Source: Mya arenaria (taxonomy: Eukaryota > Mollusca > Bivalvia > Myida > Myidae). From it: DNA of 64,000 nucleotides. The position numbers and the translations under genes were made by a program. The notes beneath the pieces are model-generated. The model was not told the origin of the DNA, searched no databases, and was given only the letters and a program-made list of their open reading frames with translations. The stretch lies in contig NC_069130.1 of the NCBI RefSeq assembly GCF_026914265.1, forward strand, positions 13,133,700 to 13,197,699, read 5' to 3'. Shown here piece after piece: positions 44,201 to 52,925 of this stretch (the first letter of the stretch is position 1; each line of letters starts with the position of its first letter).

Positions 44201-47117
44201 TTTGTGATTAAATGTTGTAAACCTCAATTATTTAAAACTTTAATGTAACTTTGATACAGAGTAGTGTACAGGCTTATGTCATGTGACAGCTTTTAAGAAA
44301 TTTATAATTTCCTAAAAGATGTGACTTCACTTGTCATTTAAGAATCAGTATGTGATTGTATGTGATTGTATGCACAGTAAAGAGGGTCATCCCAAAATAG
44401 CATAGAATTGTTATTTTAGAAAATGGAATAGCGAGAAAATGATAAAAAGCTAGGAGCATGTTTTAACATGATTTTTTGTAGATAATGTCTGAAAATATCA
44501 AGGATATATATACATACAATGTTAAACTTTTGATGTAGATTAGAAAGACATAATAGGCTGTGTCGAGGCCAACATTACATCAATCTCAGTTCGGTCAGTT
44601 TCAGAACAATATTATATTGCAAAATAAATTTATTTAAGATAAATACGCTATTTTGGGTCAACCCTCATACTTTTTCCTGTTGCAAAATTAATTTATTTAA
44701 GATTAATACGCTATTTTGGGTCAACCCTCATACTTTTTTCTGTTGTTTGTCTTTGAAAGTTTTACTATTCACATTGACATTAGTTTTCTTTGTAGGTTTA
44801 TTGCTGATAATTATTGATTCTATTTTCCCAGGATGATGTCCTTGTATTGCATCAAAATCATGAAATATACCATGTTGAAGTAATGCCTGTAATTGTCAGG
44901 TTTAAAGGGAGTCGCTCATGTTTTGGGTTAAATTTGATGTTTAGCAATAATGCGTCAGAAAACACTAATATTTTAATTATTTTACTCTTTGGTACTAAAA
45001 TTGCAGAAAACAACAACAAAGCATTAAAAAAACCTGGTTTTAGTTTGGAACAAACCCGAGCTAGTACGGTTAAGAAAAAATAGAAAACTGACAACAGAAC
45101 CACTCACCTACGAGATTTCTAACATAAACTGATAAATTATTTAACCTTTAAGCATATTTGTTAAAAAGTGTTTCTATGCTTCATGGACTTCAAAGACAAT
45201 ATTTGAGCAAATATTAACATTTGTTAAAAGTTTGCAGCTAGTATCTTAGTTTTTACAATCCTAATGATTCCCCACACTTTATTTCGTCATATCATAAAGA
45301 GTGCTATTAACGAAACGTGAGGGAGTCTCTTTAAAGAGTGAAAAAATACTGGTGAAAATTACTTCATTTACCATTTGAATTTTAGCTAGTCTCCTTTTTG
45401 CTTTTTTTCAAAGAAAAGATGATAAGGTTTTGTCTTTGCCATGGTGTCCGCCATGTTGTTACAGTGCAAAACTGGATACTTTTCTGTAACTAAGAAAATA
45501 TTTGAAGATATTTGAATGAAACTTGGTTCACATTTCGCCAGAGACAGAACACACATGTCTACTATTAAGGCCTATAATTCTGTGAATAAAAGTTGCTGAG
45601 GTTTGCCCCTTTTTCAACTGAAAAGACAACAACATATTACCATTGATGTTCCCTCTGTGGCAACAATATTTCATGCTAAAAAATCACAAAAGTGCTTTAA
45701 TTCAAACAATTTAAGGTTCCTTCCTTTCTGGATTAAGTATGATACACATAATTATTGCCAAGAAATGTTTACAAATTGTTTTTATAAATCTTTCTGAGGA
45801 ATCAACTTATCTCATGGCATTACTACAAAATGTTTTCTAAGCTAGAGAAGGTGGCCTGTTTTTAGAGACAGGGATCACAACTTTTAGCTCAATTCAAATG
45901 AAATTCTTCAAGTATTAAACATTTAGAATTTTCCTAAATAAATGTTGAAGAGTAGTGATTATAAAAAATACATAAATTGACTTTAGTTTCTGATTTTGAA
46001 ATTGACTTTATTGTCTGATTTTGAAATTGACTTTAATGTCTGATTTTGAAATTGACTTTAGTGTCTGATTTTAAAACTGGCTTTAGCGTCTGATTTTGAA
46101 ATTGACTGTAAAGTCCAATTTTTCATAATTTTGTAACATTCTTCTAATATCAATTTCTTATCACTGAGAGATAGCTCAAGTTCTGTTTTTTGTTTGTAAG
46201 TGAACAGTTACGACATGGTATGAATTTTTTGTGCTTGTGTATTTTTTAGCATCAATTAAAACTACCAGTGATCCAGGTTTCCAAACAGGTCATTTTCTCT
46301 ATCTTATAGGTCAGCGTGTACCGGACGGCTTTGTTGTCAAACCTTATAAGGAACCAACAAAAAACGAGGCTTTTACCAAGAGATTTGAAGGTCCAGATGG
46401 TTTTTTTGGAGACAATCCTACACCGATTGAAATTATCAACGAAAACGAAGAGAGACCTCTCTCTAAGAATCAGAAAAGGAGACAGAAGCAATACAAAGGA
46501 GAGGGAAAAGACTATAACATCATCTGAGAGTCATATTGCATTTTCATTATATAATTAGCTAGACATGAAGGCTTGGCGCAAGAAAAGTAATGTGTTTAGG
46601 TCAGCATGGAACAGTTGACTGTGTTCTCTAATGTTCTAAAGTGCAATTTCTTTTTCTGGCGAAAATCCAAAGTATTAAAACAGATGTAAAGCCATTTTAA
46701 AGTTTAGAAAGTATCAAACAATTCCATAAACATGGAAAGTTTTACAGCCCAAAACTTACATACTGACTTCTAAGCCAATTTTGTCAGTCTTGCCATGGTT
46801 ATTGATTGTAAAGCATGAAAAATAGTTATGGTAATAATCAAATTATTCTCGGATACTGTTCATGTAATAATTGACAAAAGTCCTGACTTGTTTTGCTAGG
46901 GGGTTGGAACAAGAACCCAGGTGAGATCTCGTACCAACCACGCACAAGACCCAACATAGACTACAGCAATTTTCGTACACCAAGCGGCAAGTTCTACTGC
47001 CCCATGTGTGACGTCACAATGAACACTGAAATCCAGTTTGCTCAACATAGCCAAAGCAAGCCGCATAGGCAAAAACAGATGGAGAAAAAGTATCAAGAAC
47101 TTAATAATAAAACTTGA
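31292..47117 (+). CDS. FET-like low-complexity/RGG protein with U1-type C2H2 zinc fingers, two alternative ends
   Basis: Nine exons join in phase: 31,292-31,322; 34,009-34,119; 34,347-34,464; 36,313-36,350; 36,697-36,912; 38,640-40,330; 42,499-42,644; 43,413-43,606; then either 46,310-46,527 or 46,900-47,117. Either end gives 2,763 bases, 920 residues. Residues 1-430 are Tyr/Ser/Gly/Gln-rich with repeats of GYSQPSSGYSQSQGQ, like the prion-like domain of FUS/EWS. About 435-577 is RGG-rich. A basic NLS-like PPKKKK follows near 616. Zinc fingers at about 660, 745 and 787, plus a fourth near 880 in the second isoform, all fit C-x2-C-x12-H-x5-H, the spacing of U1C/JAZ/ZFR fingers that bind RNA or dsRNA. 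There is no RRM and no RanBP2 finger, so it is not a true FET protein. Likely a nuclear, phase-separating RNA-binding factor; I do not recognise a named orthologue. Confidence 0.85.
32195..32253. repeat. (GAT)n microsatellite
   Basis: GAT/ATG triplets, mostly uninterrupted, in intron 1 of the RNA-binding protein gene. Confidence 0.93.
33005..33075 (+). repeat. Short dispersed repeat end
   Basis: GTAGTCGAGCGCGCTGTC followed by ACAGCTCTTGTT recurs at about 35,513-35,548. It forms a GACAGC/GCTGTC-type hairpin and looks like the 3' end of a dispersed element. Confidence 0.55.
33644..33965. repeat. AGCTGCACTCTCACAG MITE, right end degraded
   Basis: It begins TTAAAGCTGCACTCTCACAG and keeps the internal TTGGCTCGTTCCAAGA, but the right inverted end is lost. 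Confidence 0.7.
34009..34119 (+). CDS. RNA-binding protein exon 2
   Basis: 111 bp, acceptor TTCAG, donor CCA|GTAAGT. Encodes YSQAYPYTQAATGSTGYDYS and a Tyr-rich continuation. Confidence 0.88.
34347..34464 (+). CDS. RNA-binding protein exon 3
   Basis: 118 bp, acceptor TAAAG, donor AGAG|GTTAGA. Encodes YSGYSQTPGSYDSYYNYYTQ, then a Thr/Ala-rich stretch. Confidence 0.85.
35010..35555. repeat. ~185-bp tandem repeat, about 2.5 units
   Basis: Units start TTGGTTAAGGTTTTGCATG and contain GTATTGCATTGAAACTTTA and CAAGTTAGATAACT. The run ends in the GTCGAGCGCGCTGTC motif also seen at 33.0 kb. Confidence 0.7.
36313..36350 (+). CDS. RNA-binding protein exon 4 (38-bp micro-exon)
   Basis: Acceptor TTTTTTCAG, donor ACAG|GTAACA. 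Encodes TVSGQSPAAPVT. Phases on both sides fit, but at 38 bp skipping would shift frame. Confidence 0.75.
36697..36912 (+). CDS. RNA-binding protein exon 5
   Basis: 216 bp, acceptor TTTTTAG, donor TCAG|GTTGGT. A Pro-rich start (APPPPPPSDPSQ) is followed by GYSGGSQGYG and GYGQYGTTNQ. Confidence 0.85.
38173..38385. mobile_element. TTAA-flanked MITE with internal hairpin, copy 1
   Basis: It runs from TTAACCCTTTGCATGCTGG to GCAGCTTAAGGGTTAA. An internal palindrome pairs AACAGCTTGGAACC with GGTTCCAAGCTGTT around an ACTCGG core. TTAA borders and CCCT ends fit piggyBac-type insertion. Confidence 0.8.
38640..40330 (+). CDS. RNA-binding protein exon 6: low-complexity repeats, RGG domain, NLS, zinc finger 1
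   Basis: A 1,691-bp exon open in one frame throughout. It has about ten GYSQPSS or GYSQSQGQ units, then about 140 residues dense in RGG/RGRGG, the basic PPKKKK, and finger 1 (YCLLC ... HYQGKNH). It ends with a charged helix (EKLEEEERNRLLDEKVAQ). Acceptor TTTTCAG, donor CTCAG|GTTTGC, phase 0. Confidence 0.9.
41522..41867. repeat. AGCTGCACTCTCACAG MITE copy
   Basis: Left end AAAGCTGCATTCTCACAG, right end CTGTGAGAGTGCAGCTTTAA; internal sequence as in the 7,240 copy. Confidence 0.8.
42499..42644 (+). CDS. RNA-binding protein exon 7, zinc finger 2
   Basis: 146 bp between CCTGCAG and AACT|GTGAGT. Encodes ARVTLNLQDSD, then FCKLC ... HYKGKNHQKRI. Confidence 0.9.
42791..42956. mobile_element. Small hAT-like MITE with 6-bp target duplication
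   Basis: Ends CAGTGGTCGAAATGAG and CTAATTTCGATGACTG are inverted copies. CATGTA flanks both sides (42,785-42,790 and 42,957-42,962). 166 bp, with internal CGGGCTTG repeats. Confidence 0.75.
42988..43199. mobile_element. TTAA-flanked MITE with internal hairpin, copy 2
   Basis: Nearly identical to the 38,173 copy, including the ACTCGG-centred hairpin; the right hairpin arm is partly lost. Confidence 0.8.
43413..43606 (+). CDS. RNA-binding protein exon 8, zinc finger 3
   Basis: 194 bp between TTTTGCAG and CCCG|GTATGT. Encodes GGFLCDVCNVRV ... HLAGQKHKSKA and a linker to GGTRLRP. Confidence 0.9.
44902..45334. mobile_element. TTAA-flanked MITE (AGGGAGTC ends)
   Basis: Left TTAAAGGGAGTCGCTCATG and right CGTGAGGGAGTCTCTTTAA form imperfect inverted ends with TTAA at each border, 433 bp. 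A diverged relative lies at 15.8-16.3 kb. Confidence 0.7.
45975..46125. repeat. ~28-bp tandem repeat
   Basis: Five units of GTCTGATTTTGAAATTGACTT with small changes, in the intron before exon 9a. Confidence 0.85.
46310..46527 (+). CDS. RNA-binding protein alternative last exon 9a
   Basis: 218 bp after acceptor CTTATAG, phase 1 like exon 9b. Encodes QRVPDGFVVKPYKEPTKNEA, then an acidic stretch and a basic tail (KNQKRRQKQYKGEG) ending in DYNII and TGA. No zinc finger. An ATTAAA lies near 46,674. Confidence 0.8.
46900..47117 (+). CDS. RNA-binding protein alternative last exon 9b, zinc finger 4
   Basis: 218 bp after acceptor TTGCTAG. Encodes GWNKNPGEISYQPRTRPNID, then FYCPMC ... HSQSKPHRQKQ and a short charged tail to TGA. 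AATAAA signals at about 47,477 and 47,546 could serve it. Confidence 0.82.
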
Positions 47118-47709
47118 CTTGATATTGTTCTTTGTAAAAATAGGTGATGTGATAACTGTTCGTTTTGTTTTGGGTTTTAAACCTTAATGATAACAATTGT
47201 GGTGTAATTGCTGTCTGAGGGTTTTTCTTTAAAGAAAAATGTTGAATTACATGCGATTGAGAAAAAATGTTTAAGTTTGAATGACTATTGTTTTTGATAG
47301 TGTTTGTTATTATGTTGTAAAATTGTTAAGAAATATTTGTATTACCTTGCCATTAAGTTTATTGAGAAGATAACTTGGGTAAATGTACTCCGTTAACAAC
47401 TTCAGTTTCACAATCATTGACACTACATGTATATATATATGATTAGAAAAGTGAAGTCATTTATTAGCTCTTCTGGAAATAAATCATCTTCGTCCTATAA
47501 AAACTTGACCCTGGGCCATTATTCTAAAAATGTTCAAGATGTGCAAATAAAACGCCGTACAATCAGATATGTATTGTAAAAAAAAAAATATGCACATGTA
47601 TAGCAGGACCGATGACTCAGGCTTTAATAATTGTTTCATCATGCCTTCTTTGCAAAAAACAACAGACAAATATTTGTTTTCTCTGCAGCACTTTTGTAAC
47701 GCAAGTTAT

Positions 47710-48095
47710 GGGCAATGTTGCATTACTGGCTCTGTTGCTTTATGGGCTTAATGGGCTCTGTTGAATTATGGACTTCATGGGCTCTAATGCATGATGGACT
47801 TCATGGGCTCTGTTGTGTTATGAGCTATGTTGCATCAGGTGCTATGTTGCATCATTGGCTCTGTTGCATGAGGGTCTCTATGGCCTCTATAGCCTTATGG
47901 GCTCTCTGTTGTATTATGGGCTTTGTTGCATAATGGGCTATGTTGCATTATGGGCTCTGGGCTGTGTTGCATTATGGGCTGTTACATTTTGGGCTCTGTT
48001 GCATTATAGGCTCAGTTGCATCATGGGTTTTGTTGTGTTATGGGCTCTGGGCTCTGTTGCATTGTGGGCTATGTTGCCTCATGGACACTGTTGCA
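47710..48095. repeat. Degenerate TGTTGCATTATGGGCTC repeat
   Basis: About 18 irregular units of 17-30 bp. Open frames rich in Leu/Trp/Cys here are artefacts of the repeat. Confidence 0.85.
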
Positions 48096-48537
48096 GAAAC
48101 TTTGATACCAATATGCTTTTTGTTCAGTCACAAAATATGGTATGTTGTGTTCATTCCTTTGCATGTTTTTCTTGTTGTTCAACCATTGTTTACAAACTAT
48201 TCAATATAGTTCCATTATGGCTTAGCCGCTATTTGTGCTTGTGTTAGTTGTATTAGGAATATTGCTTTCAAAGATGATGAATTGGAAATATTTATTACAT
48301 TCTTATCAGTAATGTTTTTGTATTGATAGATATGGGATCCTGCTTTCGTAAAGCAATGTCTTGTCTGACTAACATTGTTAAAATATAAAAATACAGAATG
48401 TTATTGTTGTGTAACATTGATCATTCAAAAAAGTCATTCCTGTTAAAGACTGTATTGTTGGATATCAAGTTCTTTGTAAAATATGACCATGCAAATAAAA
48501 AATCCAAAATCAGCGCTTTGGTGTTATTTACTAATGG

Positions 48538-48866
48538 CAGTGATTTTTTAAAAGTATTTTTACTGCCTGTTCCTTGCAAATTGGGGAAAAAAGTCGACTT
48601 TTGGAAAAATGCAAAATCAGGCCAAAATAGCTAATATAATGGCAAATATACGTTTTCAATTTTTTATGCATACATTATGCTGTGATAGAGTTATTACTGT
48701 CAAGATTTTGTTTATTTTTTCAAGAAATTCATTACTTTTTTATTCATTAATGTATTCTTCATTCATCAAATTGGGAAAAAAATATAATTGTTTGGGAAAA
48801 ATGTACAATTTTTAAGCAAGGGGAAACAGGCTTTAGAAGGCAGTAAATTGCACCAAAAAATCACTG
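48538..48866. mobile_element. MITE with CAGTGATTTTTT ends, copy 2
   Basis: Sister of the 14,796 element, flanked by AATGG on both sides. Shared internal blocks include AAATCAGGCCAAAATA and TTATGCATACATTATGCTGT. Confidence 0.8.
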
Positions 48867-49249
48867 AATGGAGTCCAACTTACAATGCCTGGTGACTCCA
48901 TAATATTTTGGTATCATTTGAAAATGATGTGTACAAAAAAAAAAGAAAATATAAAGGCTTTACCAAGAACAATTATAATGGGATAAATAATTAGGTCTAG
49001 CCTTCAAAGATTCCAAAATGTGTCTTTAACGTCTGGTTTCAGTCGAAATTAAGAGAAAATATACAAACTTTGATAAATTTATGTATGAATTAATTCTGGT
49101 AATTTGTTTGACAATTGGTAATAGCAAGAAAATACCTAAATGGAAGAGGTCAGGCGCCATCAAAATTTAACCAAGGTTAAGGGAGTTATTTGAGAACTAA
49201 TCTATTATTTATAACTGATGGACACCGTTGCGAAAATCTTATATTTATA

Positions 49250-49830
49250 ACATACCTCGAAGGTCAAGGTCGAACACAACTTTTAAAGGTCAGAGTACAC
49301 ATGCTGGTGTCCGCGCTATAACTTACTAATGCATTGATGGATTACCCTATACTTTGGTACAAATGTTGTCATTATTAAGACAATGCTCAGTGACTTTCAC
49401 CTGGGTCCATAACTCAAAAGGTCAAAGTCACACAAGACATTGAAAGGTCAGAGTACACATGCTCGTGTCTGTGCTATAACTTACTTGCGCATTGATGGAT
49501 TACCATATAACTTATTACAAATGTTAACCTTATTAAGACTATGCTCAGTGACCCTGACCCATGTCCATACCTCATAGGTCAAGGTCACACTAGTCATTTA
49601 AATGTCAGAGTACACATGCTCGTGTTCAAGCTATAAGTTACTTATGAACTTATGGATTACCATATTACTTATTACAAATGTTGTCCTCATTGAGACAATC
49701 TGCAGTGACCTTCACCCGGGTCCATACCTAGAAGGTCAAGGCCAAGCAAGACTTAAATGTCAGAGTACACATGCTCGTGTCCTTCTCCGGACCCGGGTCT
49801 ATCCTCGAAGGTCATGGTCACATTGTTATA
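49250..49830. repeat. ~190-bp tandem repeat with AGGTCA half-sites
   Basis: Three units share GGTCAGAGTACACATGCTCG, ATTGATGGATTACCAT, AAGACAATGCTCAGTGAC and GGTCCATA..., with GGTCAAGGTC at the joins. It is unrelated in its body to the 3.8-kb repeat but carries the same half-site type. Confidence 0.8.
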
Positions 49831-51294
49831 TATTTGATTGCACTTTATTGAAATGGCATAGTATACTTTTCATAAACCAGAAATAAGAAGTGGCACCCTG
49901 TTGCTTGTGATTCACCTTACATGAGGGGTGTAATGGGTTTTTCCAGCACTGGTCACATAACCGCAAATACATGTCTAATATGCATGAAAAGTTCTAGTTA
50001 TGAATAAGGAATTGAGCTTCTTCATCACATTGACATCGTTATTTTACTTTACACATATTCGTCTGAATAGAAAGCTCTATAGAGCTTATGTTATTTATTA
50101 ATTGGTCAAACAAAAAATATATCATTTGGCCAATTGTTAAGAACTTCATTCAGGTTTACAACAATGCAAAAGTTATCCTTGTTAATGCTCTTAAAGACTC
50201 TTATGATCCACAGTTTTCCTAATAAGAATTGAGACAACTAGCTGTTTCAGCGCATACTTGTTTAATTTAATTAGATGAGCACATCATAAAATAGTTCGCC
50301 TTTAAAAGGTTACAATGTCGTTAATCACATTGTTAACTTTAACAAAGTTCTGACAGCCTTTTGAAGGTCCTGCCTTCACCTCTCTCATTTCTATTTATCG
50401 TAACCAGTGGAGTAGTGTCTTTTAAAAAAAGAGAAATTTAAACTGATTTTTTGTGTGTTTATTTTTTATAAACAAAGTTATCATACTACCTATATAATGT
50501 TATATGTATATAAATAAACAAATATATTGATATCACAGCAATTGCACCCTCCCAAAATATGCAGGTGTATACTAGTCACCAAGTAAAATACATAAAACAA
50601 AGCAAAGCTGGAAAATATATGCACGAGTAGAGGTATTATCAGTATTCATTTCTAAATATTTACATTTACCTTGTCCTTTTTATAGGTGAAAGTTTACTTT
50701 TATATTGTATAACATGTAAGAAGATATGATGTCATTGTTTGTTTCAATATTGCACTCTGATTGGATTTAATAGCGTGAGGTCACATAACGAATGATATAT
50801 GGCGTAACAAAAGTCAGCTATTCATTAAAATTTCATTTATACAAACGTGTGTTATTGGTTACATTTCTTTTAGAACAAATACTCAACTGAAGAAGATGAT
50901 GGCTCATTTTTAATTGTAATGAAAAATTATTTAAAATGTATTAAAATATAATTATTGATAGCATTTAAACTGTATGAACCCTGTAGGGCAAGCAAGCATA
51001 TGACCAAGAAATGCTATCATGTTTCATGGAATATTTCCTCGTGTGCCCTACTGCATTCACATAGGACATAAACAATACAAATTATAAATATAAATTTTGT
51101 TATCAAAAAAAATAAATAAAATTGTGACAAATGGTGCAAACATGTTAAAGATATGATATGCATTTTTCCAAGAGGAGTTACCACCTAAAAGTTACTGGTT
51201 TAATGTTTTTATCACATGATCTTATGCAAATTCAATCATGACCATCAAAATATGTACAATAACATAAAAAAAATACAAAGATAAATGCAAACTT
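49831..51294. other. AT-rich DNA, no feature seen
   Basis: No coding signal or clear repeat between the two genes. The 3' ends of the plus-strand RNA-binding gene and the minus-strand GLUT gene face each other across this region. Confidence 0.4.
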
Positions 51295-51658
51295 TTAAAG
51301 CTGCACTCTCATAGATTGACATTTGACAACATTTTTTTGTCTTGGAATGAGCAAATATTTTTGTACTGTAAAATGTCTAAAAACCAGTGATATAAGACTT
51401 CTGACAAAAGATCAGATATAAATTTTTCAAATTTACATTCGAAAATTGAATTTTTTCAATGGCAAAACTCGTTACTAAAATTTTCAGGGAAATGAAATAT
51501 TTGGCAATTTACCAAACAATTGAGATTTGTTCTATTATGAGTTTCCAGTATCTGATATGACTGAATTGATGGGATTGATGCCAAAATCAGCTGATTCAGA
51601 GACCATTTTTTTTTTTTAAAAATGTCACAACGGTCAAGCTGTGAGAGTGCAGCTTTAA
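51295..51658. repeat. AGCTGCACTCTCACAG MITE copy
   Basis: TTAAAGCTGCACTCTCATAG on the left, GTGAGAGTGCAGCTTTAA on the right; 364 bp. Confidence 0.82.
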
Positions 51659-51849
51659 TATTTACAATCAAATCCCCTGAGCCAATAATTTATAACATGA
51701 AAGCAAACTATATCTGATAAATGAGAATTAACCAATAGGTTATGAGTATTATTATTTATCAACCCCTGATCATAGAAAATATATATTCACAAGCACAACA
51801 ACCTGTGAAAAGACTACTTTTTGTGATCACTCTGTGTGATTATAAGTAT

Positions 51850-52405
51850 CTTCCATGGCCGAGAGTGTAAGATAGGTTCATTCCGACCCGAGCGTAGGGT
51901 GTTTTGCGGAAACGAGGTTTACCAGGATGAACCTATCTTACACGAGCGGCTATGGTAGATGCTTTTTCTCCCACCTCAGTTAAACAAAATTAAGTAAAAA
52001 ATTTAATTTTTTGCCGGAACTCTTTTGTGCTTAGTGATACGTACGGATATGCAATAATTCGTGGTTGTCATGGATATTCGCGTAGTGATTCAGAGTATGT
52101 AAATGGTCTGATCGGTCTTTAAATAGTTCTAAGTAGAGTGAAGCATTATTTCTTGAAAAGTGCGTAAAAACTGTTTTCTGGTGACATTTGAAGCGAGAAA
52201 TAATTAACTCGCGTTCTAAATATTGCCACCAGACAAGGTTTCCATGATGCGCTACAGACGACAGTCTTCAACAAGGGAGGTAATTAAAATGTGGTGACCA
52301 TTAAAGAAGTTCCATACGGGCATTTTATCTTTGCCCGTGGGCAAGATAAGAATTTCTAGCATGGTTAAATTAATGGATCTACTTATCTGAGGTGGGAGAA
52401 AATTT
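51850..52405. repeat. Nested inverted repeats
   Basis: CCATGGCCGAGAGTGTAAGA near 51,854 pairs with TCTTACACGAGCGGCTATGG near 51,935, each flanked inward by an AGGTTCAT/ATGAACCT pair. Outside that, TTTTCTCCCACCTCAG (51,964) pairs with CTGAGGTGGGAGAAAA (52,387). It looks like a foldback element or a hairpin-ended MITE. Confidence 0.65.
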
Positions 52406-52736
52406 CTTTCTAACACCCAGCCCAAATTTCTCAAAAGTTCTTAAACAAAATAAGCTTAAGTAGCTTATTTCCTTTAGCCAAATTTCTTTTTTAATCTTAC
52501 TTAATCTATATGTTACTAAAAAATAGTATATGGTGATAATCATAAAGATATTTTCCAAATTTATAAGTCCAAAAACTCTAAAAAAGAAATTATAACATAA
52601 ATTATACCAAACAAATATAGAGATCTTAGCTTAACTTTGTTATTAGTTACTAGAATGTTTGAAGAAATTGGGTCCAAAATTCAATAAATATACAGTATAT
52701 GTTTACTATGTCAAACCCATACATCTATCATCATTT

Positions 52737-52925
52737 TCACTCCGTCTCATCACCCGAGTCATTCCTCCGTATCTGTCGATATCGTACATGTCGCTTGGTC
52801 TGAAACATAGCTGTAATTTCCTCAATCCTCCTCCCCTTAGTTTCAGGAACTTTGAGCAATGTGTACGTCCAGAAAATGGCCAGTAGCACCACAAACGGTA
52901 CAAAGGAATATGCCTTGATCTTTTT
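52737..52925 (-). CDS. SLC2A: GLUT last exon, TM12 and C-tail
   Basis: 189 bp from acceptor TTTCAG. Encodes KKIKAYSFVPFVVLLAIFWT, KVPETKGRRIEEI and a basic-then-acidic tail to TGA. Confidence 0.92.
   Translation of the reverse strand, partial: KKIKAYSFVPFVVLLAIFWTYTLLKVPETKGRRIEEITAMFQTKRHVRYRQIRRNDSGDETE

Noticed and set aside
47715-48247. Plus-strand frames rich in Leu, Trp and Cys
   Set aside because: Translation of the degenerate GTTGCATTATGGGCTC repeat.
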